Source: Geoglobus sp. (GTDB lineage Archaea; Halobacteriota; Archaeoglobi; Archaeoglobales; Archaeoglobaceae). From it: a stretch of 37,617 nucleotides of DNA. Location of the stretch: positions 1 through 37,617 of the forward strand of contig WAMS01000081.1 in the NCBI GenBank assembly GCA_015522195.1, written 5' to 3'. The notes under the pieces were generated by a model. The model worked only from the letters and a program-made list of their open reading frames with translations. It made no database searches and was not told the DNA's origin. The position numbers were made by a program, and so were the translations under genes. Positions 22,690-30,948 of this stretch are shown piece by piece (position 1 is the stretch's first letter; every line of letters begins with the position of its first letter).

Positions 22690-23415
22690 ATGGAAATTGA
22701 AATGAAAAAGGAAAGGGGTGTAGATAAATTTGCAAGGTTTGACAGGGAATTTCTGAGGAGCATCGGGATGTTCCAGAAACCGAGAGGATTCAGAACTGAG
22801 ATAGGTGAGGAAGAACTCCTTCACGATCTTGAGAGGTACAGGGATTTTGCAATGAAACTTGGATGCAGTGACGCCAAAATAATACCGGCCTCGGCTGTGA
22901 AGGTTGACGAGAGGCTGAGATTGAAATGCAGAATCTCAGTCTGCCATCACTACAACAACTGCGTGAACTGCCCTCCTCACAGCCCGACGGCTGAGGAAAT
23001 TGAGAGAATCCTGCCAAAGTACAGATATGCGATAGTGATAAAGAGGGATGTTGATCCAAAAGATGATTTTGTTGATCCCAGAAAAGATGAGGACATCGCC
23101 AGACATTACAGAAAGAACATGGAAACTGTTGGACTGCTTGAGGCTCAGGCTTTCAGTGATGGATACTACTTTGCCATGGGTTTTGCAGGTGGCTCATGTC
23201 AGCATGCTCTATGCATGATGCAGCCCTGCAGCGTTCTGCAGGGAAAGAGATGCAGATTTGTTCTGAAATCGCGACCTGCCATGGAGGCTGTCGGGATTGA
23301 TGTGGTTGATCTTGTCACAAAGCTGGGATGGGATCTTTATCCCGTTCGAGCCAGACCCATCCCACCAGACCAGTATCCGTGTGCCCATACATTTGGGATC
23401 GTCTTCATCCACTGA
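22690..23415 (+). CDS. DUF2284 cysteine-rich predicted metal-binding protein
   Basis: A 241-aa protein of the DUF2284 family. Cysteines cluster in two blocks: CRISVCHHYNNCVNCPPHSP (about residues 79-98) and GGSCQHALCMMQPC, followed by KRCRF. Such spacing suggests iron-sulfur or zinc binding. The C-terminus has PPDQYPCAHTFGIVFI. The family is common in anaerobes and has no established function. A TATA-like TTTTTAAATATG about 25 nt before the ATG indicates a leaderless mRNA. It is a single gene, convergent with GAPDH. Confidence 0.82.
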   Translation: MEIEMKKERGVDKFARFDREFLRSIGMFQKPRGFRTEIGEEELLHDLERYRDFAMKLGCSDAKIIPASAVKVDERLRLKCRISVCHHYNNCVNCPPHSPTAEEIERILPKYRYAIVIKRDVDPKDDFVDPRKDEDIARHYRKNMETVGLLEAQAFSDGYYFAMGFAGGSCQHALCMMQPCSVLQGKRCRFVLKSRPAMEAVGIDVVDLVTKLGWDLYPVRARPIPPDQYPCAHTFGIVFIH

Positions 23416-23453
23416 CTCAAATTTAAAAATAAAATCAGAGATGGCAAAGCCTG

Positions 23454-24461
23454 TTAAATTATACCGAGAGTCTTGTTGGTCTTTCTGACACTCTCCCGTT
23501 TGTCTGCAAGCTCAAACATTGCTCTGATAGCGTCGATGTTTTCGGGGACAACTATCGCTTCCTGATGGATGGCCTGGGTTATGTAGAGTTCGCCGTCGTG
23601 GAAGTTTATGCTCTCCATCCACACGGCATTCTCAAACAGATCATATCTCAGTCTGTACTCTCTCGCAAACTCTACTATTCTTGCTGTAGAGGTGAACCCC
23701 TCTTCCTTAGAGAACAGCATTATTCTCGGTTCGTCCTGAAATCTTGCAATCACGTCTTCAGTCCTCACCTCGTCATCAGTCTCAACAGCAATGCTGTGCA
23801 GATGCATTAATGTTGTGGGTACCTTGAAGGCAGTGGTTACGATGTTCACATCAGGTAAAACCGTCTTCACGTCTTCAGCATGATGGGATGGAAGCCTGAC
23901 TGGATCGGGCATAATCCCGTTCTGCAAGCCTTTTCTGTCCTCCTTTGGATCCACAACTCTTCTGATCATAGTTGCTCTTACCTTTTTAATGCTGTACATA
24001 TCTCTGAGAATTGCAAGCACTCTCGCGAGACCTGTTGTGTTGCAGCTAACAACTCTCACAAAGTTTTTGCCAACAGCATCATCATAATTCGCAAGGGCAC
24101 TGAACGAGGTTTCAGCAACGCTTGCTTTTTCTCCTCCCTGAAAGACTGCTCTGAGTCCTGCTCTTTCATAGAGGGGTTTGTTCTCTGCTCCCACTTTGCC
24201 GGGAGAGCAGTCCACTACAACATCCGCCCTTTCGAGAAGGTCCTCTACCGTGCCTTTCACCTCGATTCCTGCCTTTTCAAAAACCTCCATTCGGTCTGGA
24301 ATTGCTGCATAGAGTGAGTACTTCTTGGCCCCCATTCTTGCCTCAAAGTCCGGCTTTGTCTTTGTGACTCCCACCACTTCCATATCATCCTGAAGGCTCA
24401 CTGCATCAGCAACCCTCTTTCCAATGGTGCCGTATCCGTTTATTGCAACCTTAACCTTCAT
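23454..24461 (-). CDS. gap: Glyceraldehyde-3-phosphate dehydrogenase, archaeal type
   Basis: Phosphorylating GAPDH of the archaeal class, 335 aa, working mainly in gluconeogenesis in such organisms. The coenzyme site is VAINGYGTIGKRVADAV. The catalytic cysteine is in VSCNTTGLARVL (about residue 140), and DPVRLPSHHAEDVKTVLP carries the histidine region. The C-terminal half has MLFSKEEGFTSTA. Its start overlaps the CooT-like gene by 4 nt, so the two form an operon. The coenzyme preference (NADP or NAD) cannot be settled from sequence. Confidence 0.95.
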   Translation of the reverse strand: MKVKVAINGYGTIGKRVADAVSLQDDMEVVGVTKTKPDFEARMGAKKYSLYAAIPDRMEVFEKAGIEVKGTVEDLLERADVVVDCSPGKVGAENKPLYERAGLRAVFQGGEKASVAETSFSALANYDDAVGKNFVRVVSCNTTGLARVLAILRDMYSIKKVRATMIRRVVDPKEDRKGLQNGIMPDPVRLPSHHAEDVKTVLPDVNIVTTAFKVPTTLMHLHSIAVETDDEVRTEDVIARFQDEPRIMLFSKEEGFTSTARIVEFAREYRLRYDLFENAVWMESINFHDGELYITQAIHQEAIVVPENIDAIRAMFELADKRESVRKTNKTLGII

Positions 24462-24649
24462 TCTCCTCCCTCCACAACGATTTTATGGCCCCTGAAGTCC
24501 ATCAGCACAATTCTGCCCTTAACCTCGCCATACTCGCCAAGCAGCCCCCACATTTTAATCTTTCCATTTTCAACCTCAACCCTGACCACATCCTCCATCA
24601 CAATTTCTTCACTCTCACCCTTCTTGAGAATAACCCTCGACTCACACAT
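24458..24649 (-). CDS. CooT-family small metal-binding protein
   Basis: A 63-aa protein of the CooT family, whose characterised bacterial member binds nickel through Cys2 for CO dehydrogenase maturation. It begins MCESRVILKKG with the conserved Cys2 and continues as a small beta barrel (VMEDVVRVEVENGKIK, then GRIVLMDFRGHKIVVE). It overlaps gap by 4 nt, and its own TATA-like TTTAAG lies about 27 nt before the ATG (leaderless). No CO dehydrogenase genes are in the window, so nickel delivery here is inferred from family only. Confidence 0.82.
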   Translation of the reverse strand: MCESRVILKKGESEEIVMEDVVRVEVENGKIKMWGLLGEYGEVKGRIVLMDFRGHKIVVEGGE

Positions 24650-24689
24650 GGTTTCAAGTGTGTGTCGGAATACTTAAATCCTCCTGGTA

Positions 24690-24941
24690 TTATCCTCCAG
24701 CTCTCTTGTAGATCAGTCTTTCTCTGAATTTTTTAAGGAGGTCATCTTCCGGAAATCTCACCTTGTAAAGTTCAAGACCAAAACATGACATGCCATGGTA
24801 CTCCACATCTATTGTCCCTCTCTCTGTTTCGAATCTGTTTTCATGCTCCACAAATTTAATTTTGAGTTCTTTCAAAACCTCTGCGATGAGCTCGATAATT
24901 TCCTCTTTTGTTATGCCGCATATCGCCTCTATACAACACAC
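24690..24941 (-). CDS. Small protein of unknown function downstream of radical SAM gene
   Basis: About 83 aa from GTG 24941, with AAGGA seven nt upstream, overlapping the end of the radical SAM gene by 13 nt. A longer ATG start at 24968 would overlap by 40 nt. The protein starts VCCIEAICGITKEEIIELIA with two early cysteines, then a helix, then a short beta region (RGTIDVEYHGMSCFGLELYK) and a basic C-terminus. I do not recognise a family. The tight linkage suggests it works with the radical SAM maturase and aldehyde ferredoxin oxidoreductase, or is at least co-expressed with them. Confidence 0.6.
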   Translation of the reverse strand: MCCIEAICGITKEEIIELIAEVLKELKIKFVEHENRFETERGTIDVEYHGMSCFGLELYKVRFPEDDLLKKFRERLIYKRAGG

Positions 24942-26062
24942 CTCGCTATCCTTGAGCTGTAAAGACATTCAGAGCACGAAATCTTGTTTGCATAGCAGTC
25001 TATGTTCTGTTTTGCATACCAGCATCCTGATACGTAAGGACAGTCTGCACACCATGGAAAGCTGTCATCCATGTTTTTCCTGAGTCTCTCAAATTCCAGC
25101 TTGTTTTCAAATGCATCATCAATGCCGTCTTTTTTGAGATCTGCAAACACATACTCGTTCACGATCTTGAGATGTTCGTTGACGAATTCCTGGTGGGTGT
25201 AGGCAAAACTCATGCACGAACTGACCTTTCCGTCGACTCTCACAAAAATCATGTCCTCGTATGGACACTCTCTTGCTCTTGAATCTCCGAAAAACTCTGC
25301 CCTCTCAAAATCAATCCCGTATTCCCTTGCGATATCCATACTATCCTCAACAATTTTTTCCGCATGTCTTGCTTTTCTGATTCTGTCTCTCGACTCAACT
25401 ATGTAAGGGATATTTACAGAATATCCATGACTGTATATTTTTCCTATCAGGTTCTTATAGGCTTCCTTGAACCTTCCCTTACCTCTGCTCCAGTCCTTTA
25501 TTGCTGAAAGAATGAATCTGTCATCAATGTCTGAGATCATATCCACATTGAACCTGCTCCCCTCAAAATACAGAATTTTCCTGTAGATCTCCTCATCTCC
25601 TGCCACAACATTTGTGAGCTGAACATCTGCTCCACTTTCAGCAGAAATCCTGACAAGTTCAGGCAGAAAATTTATGTTGTCTGAGGTGACAACGATCTGG
25701 GTGATCGCCTTTTCTCCGGCGAGGTCAAGCTTCTCCTTTAGCTTCTCAAACACAAGCCCCCTTCTGTGTCTGGCATCAAAATCAAGAGAAATGGCAACTC
25801 TGTCAACCATCTCAAAAACCTCATCAAAAATGCCATTCACCATACCGTTTGTACTTATCAGGGTTTTTCCATTTATTGTCCTGAGATACTCCTTAAGATT
25901 CGGGTTCAGGAGAGGTTCACCATAGCCGTAGAGGATTATTTCGTCAGCGTCTGCAATCTTTTCAACGATATCCGGGGTAACATCAGAAAAACCGTTTCTT
26001 CTTCTGAAGCAGTATTCGCAATCAAGATTGCACGATGTGGTTACCTCGAGCTGAACCTTCAT
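24929..26062 (-). CDS. Radical SAM protein, tungsten-oxidoreductase maturase type
   Basis: A 377-aa radical SAM enzyme. The cluster motif is TTSCNLDCEYCFRR (CxxxCxxC, residues 11-18), with the SAM-contact GYGEPLLNP. The C-terminal domain has further cysteines, CADCPYVSGCWYAKQNIDC and CSECLYS, arranged as a SPASM/twitch-like auxiliary cluster domain. Proteins of this build occur next to aldehyde ferredoxin oxidoreductases and are thought to modify the enzyme or its tungsten cofactor. Here it lies 40 bp downstream of such an oxidoreductase gene, with its own TATA element (26087-26096) near the ATG. Alternative: another peptide-modifying radical SAM enzyme. Confidence 0.85.
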   Translation of the reverse strand: MKVQLEVTTSCNLDCEYCFRRRNGFSDVTPDIVEKIADADEIILYGYGEPLLNPNLKEYLRTINGKTLISTNGMVNGIFDEVFEMVDRVAISLDFDARHRRGLVFEKLKEKLDLAGEKAITQIVVTSDNINFLPELVRISAESGADVQLTNVVAGDEEIYRKILYFEGSRFNVDMISDIDDRFILSAIKDWSRGKGRFKEAYKNLIGKIYSHGYSVNIPYIVESRDRIRKARHAEKIVEDSMDIAREYGIDFERAEFFGDSRARECPYEDMIFVRVDGKVSSCMSFAYTHQEFVNEHLKIVNEYVFADLKKDGIDDAFENKLEFERLRKNMDDSFPWCADCPYVSGCWYAKQNIDCYANKISCSECLYSSRIARCVV

Positions 26063-26102
26063 TAAAAAATGGAAAGTCGGAAAGATGATATATACTTTTA
26101 TC

Positions 26103-27950
26103 CTAAGATATTCCCAGTTCCTTCAGCTTCTCTTCTGTTGGAATTCCGTTGATCCACCCTCTCAGTTTGTAGTACTCTTCCTTCATTTTCTCGAATTCAT
26201 CTCTCTTTATTACCTCTCCCTTCGTTGGGCCTGTTGGCAGTGGCTCCTCAAACAGTCTTCTTGGCAGCGTGTCATCCTTTGCATCGAAGCCATATTTGTT
26301 TATTATCAGTCTTTCAAGGTTGTATATCCTCTCACCTATGGTCAGAATATCATTGGCCGAAATGTCCCAGCCTGTTACGGCAGAAAGCAGTACAGCATAG
26401 TCATCAGCCCCCAGAGCAAAGGTCGTGAACAGGCAGTTTACAGTTGAGTTGACGGTGCATGTGAAGTCCTGGAAAACCTTTGCCCACTGGGCCTTGCCCT
26501 CATATGTGAGAGGATCGATTTTTTCAGGCAGTCCGATTATCTCAGGACTCACAGTATAGCCGGTAACATGGCATCCTCCTCTGTTGGCTGTCGCATAATT
26601 CAGCCCAATGCCCTTTATACCTCTTGGATCGTAGGCCGGCATTTCAAGTCCCTTGACACTCATTGAAACATCCAAACCAAACATCTCGGCCATTCTCTTT
26701 GAACCGAGGGCAAGATACTTGCCTATGCCTATTCTGTATGCTGTCTTCCATACTCCATCAACCAGAGCTGCTGAGCTTCCAAAACTGTAGTCGATTCCCT
26801 GTGTTTCTGCATCCGTGATCTTCCCCTTTTCATAGAGCTCCATTGCACATGCAATTGCCGCGCCCATTGATATTGTATCCAGCCCCAGCTCATCACAGAG
26901 ATGATTTGCCTTGATTATTGCCTCAAGATCTATCACACCTGTATCATTTCCAAGACTCCAGATTGATTCATACTCGGGCCCCTCAGAGTCACTGACCTGA
27001 AATGCTCCTGATTTAACAGAGGTTGCCCTTCCACATGCTATCGAACATCCCCAGCAGGCATGGTTTCTGTCCAGATATTTTTCAGCAAGGGTTTCACCGC
27101 TTATGTCGTTTGCCTTTTCATGATATGCATACTGCCAGTTCCTGTAAGGCAGGGCACCGCTCTCATTTATCACATTAACAAGAACGGCAGTACCGTAGTT
27201 TGGTAAACCCTCTCCAGTTACAGGATTCTGCTTGACCTTATCAAGAGCCTTCTTTGCTGCCTCTCTGAATTCATCTTCCTTGGCTATTTCAGGTCTGAAA
27301 TTTCCTCCGGCAACTATTGCCTTGAGCATTTTGCTTCCCATTACAGCTCCAACTCCGGTTCTACCAGCAGCTCTGTGATTGTCATTGATTATTGCTGCAT
27401 AGTTTACTAAGTTCTCTCCTGCAGGACCTATGCACGCAACACTCACCTTCTCCTCATACCTTCTTTCAAGAGCTGCAGTTGTATCAAATACATTTTTTCC
27501 CCACAGATCGTTTGCTCTTCTTAATTCTGCAACTCCATCTATTACCTCAAGATACACAGGCTCGGATGATGCCCCCTCAACCACAATCATATCAAAGCCT
27601 GCAAATTTCAGATACGGACCCCACTTTCCACCACTGTTTGCCGAGCCTATGGCACCTGTCAAGGGACTTCTCAGCGTCATAACATGGTATCTCCCAGATT
27701 CAGGAAAACCTGACACGCCAGTAGCTGGACCGGTTCCAAAGATGAGAACGTTTTCCTCACCGAAAGGGTCTATGTCTCTGGCGGCAATTCCATCCTTCTC
27801 ATATTCCTTCAGATACTGCCAGAAGAGATACACAGAATACCCTTTTCCACCCAGAAACTTCTTTGCAACATCTTCGTCCACATCGATAACATCCAAGGAG
27901 CCACTTGAAAGGTCCACTCTCAGTATACTCCCCATAAAACCGTTTTCCAT
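26103..27950 (-). CDS. Aldehyde ferredoxin oxidoreductase family protein (tungsten)
   Basis: A 615-aa enzyme that oxidises an aldehyde (or reduces an acid) using tungstopterin and a [4Fe-4S] cluster, with ferredoxin as electron partner. The N-terminal domain has GFMGSILRVDLSSG and LGGKGY. The pterin-binding block is GAVMGSKMLKAIV. Cluster cysteines are in CWGCSIACGR (CxxCxxxC, near residue 300) with a fourth in TVNCLFTTF. The EGPEYESIWSLG segment and GGCHVTGY are also family blocks. It has its own promoter (TATA at 27985-27992) and a GGTGATG ribosome-binding site 6 nt before the ATG. A PAS histidine kinase is upstream and the maturase downstream. The physiological substrate is unknown. Confidence 0.95.
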   Translation of the reverse strand: MENGFMGSILRVDLSSGSLDVIDVDEDVAKKFLGGKGYSVYLFWQYLKEYEKDGIAARDIDPFGEENVLIFGTGPATGVSGFPESGRYHVMTLRSPLTGAIGSANSGGKWGPYLKFAGFDMIVVEGASSEPVYLEVIDGVAELRRANDLWGKNVFDTTAALERRYEEKVSVACIGPAGENLVNYAAIINDNHRAAGRTGVGAVMGSKMLKAIVAGGNFRPEIAKEDEFREAAKKALDKVKQNPVTGEGLPNYGTAVLVNVINESGALPYRNWQYAYHEKANDISGETLAEKYLDRNHACWGCSIACGRATSVKSGAFQVSDSEGPEYESIWSLGNDTGVIDLEAIIKANHLCDELGLDTISMGAAIACAMELYEKGKITDAETQGIDYSFGSSAALVDGVWKTAYRIGIGKYLALGSKRMAEMFGLDVSMSVKGLEMPAYDPRGIKGIGLNYATANRGGCHVTGYTVSPEIIGLPEKIDPLTYEGKAQWAKVFQDFTCTVNSTVNCLFTTFALGADDYAVLLSAVTGWDISANDILTIGERIYNLERLIINKYGFDAKDDTLPRRLFEEPLPTGPTKGEVIKRDEFEKMKEEYYKLRGWINGIPTEEKLKELGIS

Positions 27951-27984
27951 GGCTTCATCACCTTTCAGTTATATGGAATGCAAT

Positions 27985-27992
27985 CTATAAAT
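27985..27992 (-). promoter_or_regulatory. Promoter of the aldehyde ferredoxin oxidoreductase gene
   Basis: On the minus strand a TATA-like TTTATAG lies about 38 nt before the ATG. This leaves a leader of about 10-12 nt that contains the GGTGATG ribosome-binding site (27956-27962). It lies in the 62-bp gap behind the histidine kinase stop. Confidence 0.4.
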
Positions 27993-28012
27993 AATTTATC
28001 ATGAATGAAGTT

Positions 28013-29380
28013 CTACTCTTTTCTGAGCTTTATCTCAAAAACAGCTCCTGTTGGTTCGTTGTCGTATACGTTTATCTCTCCATTAAGCAGATCTATCACC
28101 TTTTTTGCTATGTAAAGTCCAAGTCCAGTACTGTTTGATGTTGTGAAGCCTTCTTCAAAAATTCTTTTTTTCAAACTGTCCGGGACTCCGACTCCGTTAT
28201 CTGCAATTCTTGCAACTCCAAATCTTCCAATTGAGAAAACCTCAATCGTTATCTTCGGCTTGACCCTTTTACTGTGCATCACAGCATTTCTCATTATGTT
28301 GTCAACAACTGAATATATTGCCTCATTTGCCCTGACATAAACATTGTTCAGAATGTACTCAATTTCTGCGATCTCCTCATAATGTTTGCCGATCTCTCTG
28401 ACAACATCCGCAAGATTTATATTGATTTTTGCACCAATTGCCTCTTCAATTGCTTTGGTTTCTTTGATCAGCGTCTGTATTCTGTCTATTTTAGAAAGAG
28501 CCACGTCTCTCAGAGCATCATCTCCCATTTCAATGTATCCCCTTATGACAGTCAGATCGTTCAGTATGTCATGTCTGAGAATCTTGTTGATCACTGTCAG
28601 ATACTCTCTACTCTTTTTCAGCTCTTCGGTCAGCAGATAAAGATCTGTTGTTACTATCAGTATGGCAGCAACCACAGGTCTGCCTTCGAAGGTAATTCTT
28701 GAGGGCCTCCCGGTAACCCAGTTAACACTTCCATCTTTACTTATTATTCTCCATGAATACGTTTCTGCCTTTCTTTTACCGGCCAGTCTCTCTCTGTACC
28801 TTTTTTCAACCAGACTTCTATCATCCGGGTGTATGAACCTCATCGGATCCATGTCTTTCAGCTCTTCCCAGGAGTATCCGACAAGCTCCTGCATCGCCTT
28901 GTTGGCGTAAATGAATCTGGCATCAGATGTAACAAATGCTGGAGTGGGGGATTCATGAACAAGAGCCTTAAAAAGTTCAGAGTCCTCTTTCAGTTTTTCC
29001 TCAAGTTCTTTCTCTCTTGTTATGTCTATCCAGCTTCCGATAGCGTACCTCTCTCCGTTGTGTTCTATGGGTGCAGCAAATCCCTTCACCCATCTGATAC
29101 TGCCATCCTTTTTCTTGTATCTCGTTTCATATGTTACAGTTGATCCCTCAAACACTCTCGAAAAGATCTCATTATGCTCGTCTTTTCCCTCATCTGCTGC
29201 GAGAATCGAGATGGGATTTCCCACAAGTTCGTCTCTCCTGTAGCCTGTGGAACTCTCAACAATTCTGTTTACATAGATGATTATGAGATTTCTGTCGCAC
29301 ACATATATTCCGGTTAGGGAGTCGTCGACCATTTTTTTCCAGAATCTGGCTGTGAATTTTTCACTCATCTTTATTTTCAT
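28013..29380 (-). CDS. PAS-PAS sensor histidine kinase
   Basis: A 455-aa soluble sensor kinase. The first PAS domain (about 12-125) and second PAS domain (about 135-250) each carry the PAC-type ending (WVKGFAAPIEHNGERYAIG; WVTGRPSRITFEGRPVVAA). The dimerisation box is ILRHDILNDL with the phosphorylated histidine (about residue 268). The ATPase domain has the N-box DNIMRNAVMHS, G1 IADNGVGVPDS, F-box IFEEGFTTSN and G2 GLGLYIAKK. The G1, F and G2 boxes are intact, so it should be active, and it is cytoplasmic. No response regulator is adjacent. It lies upstream of the aldehyde oxidoreductase gene on the same strand, so a link is possible but unproven. Confidence 0.92.
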   Translation of the reverse strand: MKIKMSEKFTARFWKKMVDDSLTGIYVCDRNLIIIYVNRIVESSTGYRRDELVGNPISILAADEGKDEHNEIFSRVFEGSTVTYETRYKKKDGSIRWVKGFAAPIEHNGERYAIGSWIDITREKELEEKLKEDSELFKALVHESPTPAFVTSDARFIYANKAMQELVGYSWEELKDMDPMRFIHPDDRSLVEKRYRERLAGKRKAETYSWRIISKDGSVNWVTGRPSRITFEGRPVVAAILIVTTDLYLLTEELKKSREYLTVINKILRHDILNDLTVIRGYIEMGDDALRDVALSKIDRIQTLIKETKAIEEAIGAKININLADVVREIGKHYEEIAEIEYILNNVYVRANEAIYSVVDNIMRNAVMHSKRVKPKITIEVFSIGRFGVARIADNGVGVPDSLKKRIFEEGFTTSNSTGLGLYIAKKVIDLLNGEINVYDNEPTGAVFEIKLRKE

Positions 29381-29455
29381 TAACTTTTATTTTGGAAAGC
29401 AGGGCAAATAAAAGTTTTTTCTGATGCCAGATCACGTCATGTGTTTTCTGTATCC

Positions 29456-29469
29456 GATTGATTTCAATC
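29456..29469. promoter_or_regulatory. 14-bp inverted repeat upstream of the DUF2150 promoter
   Basis: GATTGA-TT-TCAATC is a perfect 6-2-6 inverted repeat. It ends 8 bp before the TATA-like TTATATTT (29477-29484), which is 26 nt ahead of the ATG at 29506. It is a candidate operator, of the same geometry as the repeat at 21754-21767 but of different sequence. Confidence 0.4.
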
Positions 29470-29505
29470 AAAAACATTATATTTCAGACTGGAAAATCCC
29501 ATTCA

Positions 29506-30087
29506 ATGTTCTACACCGATGCCAGAATCAGAAACTGGGTTGAGCGGATAAAGGAAGAGAATGTGGATATGGACAGCGGTAAGGGGCTGGAGATATTTGA
29601 CAAGATGCTGGATGATTATATAATTGCATGTATAAATCTGCTGAAAAGTGTAAAATCAAGAGAGATAACAAAAAGTAGTGCCAGAAAAATGCTGGAAGAA
29701 AGCACTTCTCTTCTCACTAAGAGATATGACCTGGAAGACGAAATAAAAAATGAACTTCTTGATATCACACTGGAGAATATGGGTGTGGTTTCAAAAAGTC
29801 TTGAGCTCGTTCTTGATGGCAGGGTAAGCAAAAAATCTTTTGAAAAACTGCTGAAAGATGCCATTGAAAGGGAAAAGAATGGAGACATGGAAGGTGCCTT
29901 TGAGGAGATAGCTAAAATGGGTGCAAAGCTTTTAGCCGGTGAAAAGCTTCCGGAGGACATTGAAATACCGGATGAAGATCTGGTTGTTGTTGGATGGCTT
30001 GATGCAATAGACGCCATCAACACTGTAAATTTACTTGCAGAGATTGACAGATCTGAAATTCAGGAAGAAGATGACGATCTGGAATGA
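29506..30087 (+). CDS. DUF2150 family archaeal protein
   Basis: A 193-aa, highly charged and helical archaeal protein of the DUF2150 family, function unknown. Repeated acidic and lysine-rich helices (for example LEIFDKMLDDYIIACINLLK and ELLDITLENMGVVSKSLELV) end in a very acidic tail (EIQEEDDDLE). I chose ATG 29506 (MFYTDARIRN) because it is 26 nt from a TATA element, indicating a leaderless mRNA; a longer start at 29458 would overlap the operator-like repeat. It overlaps the SWIM-domain gene by 17 nt. Confidence 0.78.
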   Translation: MFYTDARIRNWVERIKEENVDMDSGKGLEIFDKMLDDYIIACINLLKSVKSREITKSSARKMLEESTSLLTKRYDLEDEIKNELLDITLENMGVVSKSLELVLDGRVSKKSFEKLLKDAIEREKNGDMEGAFEEIAKMGAKLLAGEKLPEDIEIPDEDLVVVGWLDAIDAINTVNLLAEIDRSEIQEEDDDLE

Positions 30088-30439
30088 TCTCAGGAAAATT
30101 GAGGAGCTAAAGGGTGATGAGTTCGGGCTTTACAGATACCTGCTTGAAAAATTTGGTAAGAGGGGGGATAAGGCCTTCTTTTATGTCCGCGAGGGTCATG
30201 TTAAAAGATACAGGGACTTTTTTGTTGTTGTTGGAAATGAGGAATACATAGTTGATGAAAAATTCTGCACATGCAGGGATTTTCAGATAAATCTGAAAGC
30301 CAAAAAACCATGTTCTCACATAATTGCCGTTGAAGTGGCAAAAAATCTTGGAAAATACGATGTGATAGACAGGTATTACATAGATTTCACAAGCATCTCT
30401 GCAAGAAGAGGGTGGAGATTTGGTGCCGGATTGAGGTGA
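30071..30439 (+). CDS. SWIM zinc-finger protein
   Basis: A 122-aa protein whose recognisable part is the SWIM zinc finger: CTCRDFQINLKAKKPCSHII (about residues 72-91), the CxC...CxH pattern thought to bind DNA or proteins. The preceding part (FFVVVGNEEYIVDEKF) is the beta strand leading into the finger. The start is ATG 30071 with GGAAGAAG immediately upstream, overlapping DUF2150 by 17 nt. It is coupled downstream to the dUTPase gene through a GGTGA site that covers its own stop. The role is unknown; SWIM proteins in archaea are often linked to repair or nucleic-acid metabolism. Confidence 0.78.
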   Translation: MTIWNDLRKIEELKGDEFGLYRYLLEKFGKRGDKAFFYVREGHVKRYRDFFVVVGNEEYIVDEKFCTCRDFQINLKAKKPCSHIIAVEVAKNLGKYDVIDRYYIDFTSISARRGWRFGAGLR

Positions 30440-30444
30440 TTTGT

Positions 30445-30948
30445 GTGAGCTGTCTGTCAAAACGGGAAATCAGAAGGTTGATTGAGGAAAAAGGATTGAT
30501 TTCAGATTATGTGGATCTTGAAACTCAGCTACAGCCAAATGGTTTTGACTGCACTCTGAGAAAAATCGGAAAAATTTCTGGAGAGGCCAGAATTGATTTT
30601 GACAACACCGAGAGAGTTCTTCCAGAAGTTAGCGAGATCGAATTCAGGAATGGATGGGTTTATCTGAACAGGGGGTATTACCGTGCCTACATAAATGAGA
30701 TTGTCAGAATACCTGAGAATCTGATGGCCCTTGCAAGACCCAGATCAAGCCTGATAAGGGCAGGAGCAAACGTGCTGACTGCAGTGTGGGATGCTGGATA
30801 TCAGGGCAGAAGTGAGGTTGGGATTGTGGTTTACAATGACAGTGGAGTATGGCTCAAGAAAAATGCAAGAATAGTTCAGCTTGTTTTTTTTACCCTTGAC
30901 AGCGAAACTGAGGGTTACAGGGGCATATACAGGGGAGAGAATATGTGA
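30445..30948 (+). CDS. dUTP diphosphatase/dCTP deaminase family protein
   Basis: A 167-aa enzyme of the archaeal dUTPase/dCTP deaminase family that removes dUTP or converts dCTP. The trimer active-site motifs are ARPRSSLIRAGANVLTAVW (the RSS phosphate-binding loop) and DAGYQGRSEVGIVVYN. The latter has the archaeal dUTPase-like WDAGY rather than the usual dCTP deaminase pattern, so dUTPase (or a bifunctional enzyme) is favoured. I chose GTG 30445 because a GGTGA (30435-30439) lies 5 nt upstream. It abuts the convergent amidohydrolase gene with no gap at 30948/30949. Confidence 0.84.
   Translation: MSCLSKREIRRLIEEKGLISDYVDLETQLQPNGFDCTLRKIGKISGEARIDFDNTERVLPEVSEIEFRNGWVYLNRGYYRAYINEIVRIPENLMALARPRSSLIRAGANVLTAVWDAGYQGRSEVGIVVYNDSGVWLKKNARIVQLVFFTLDSETEGYRGIYRGENM

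Noticed and set aside
27430-27990. 186-codon plus-strand frame opposite the aldehyde oxidoreductase gene
   Set aside because: Antisense to well-conserved motifs of the oxidoreductase, with serine/proline-rich composition typical of shadow frames.
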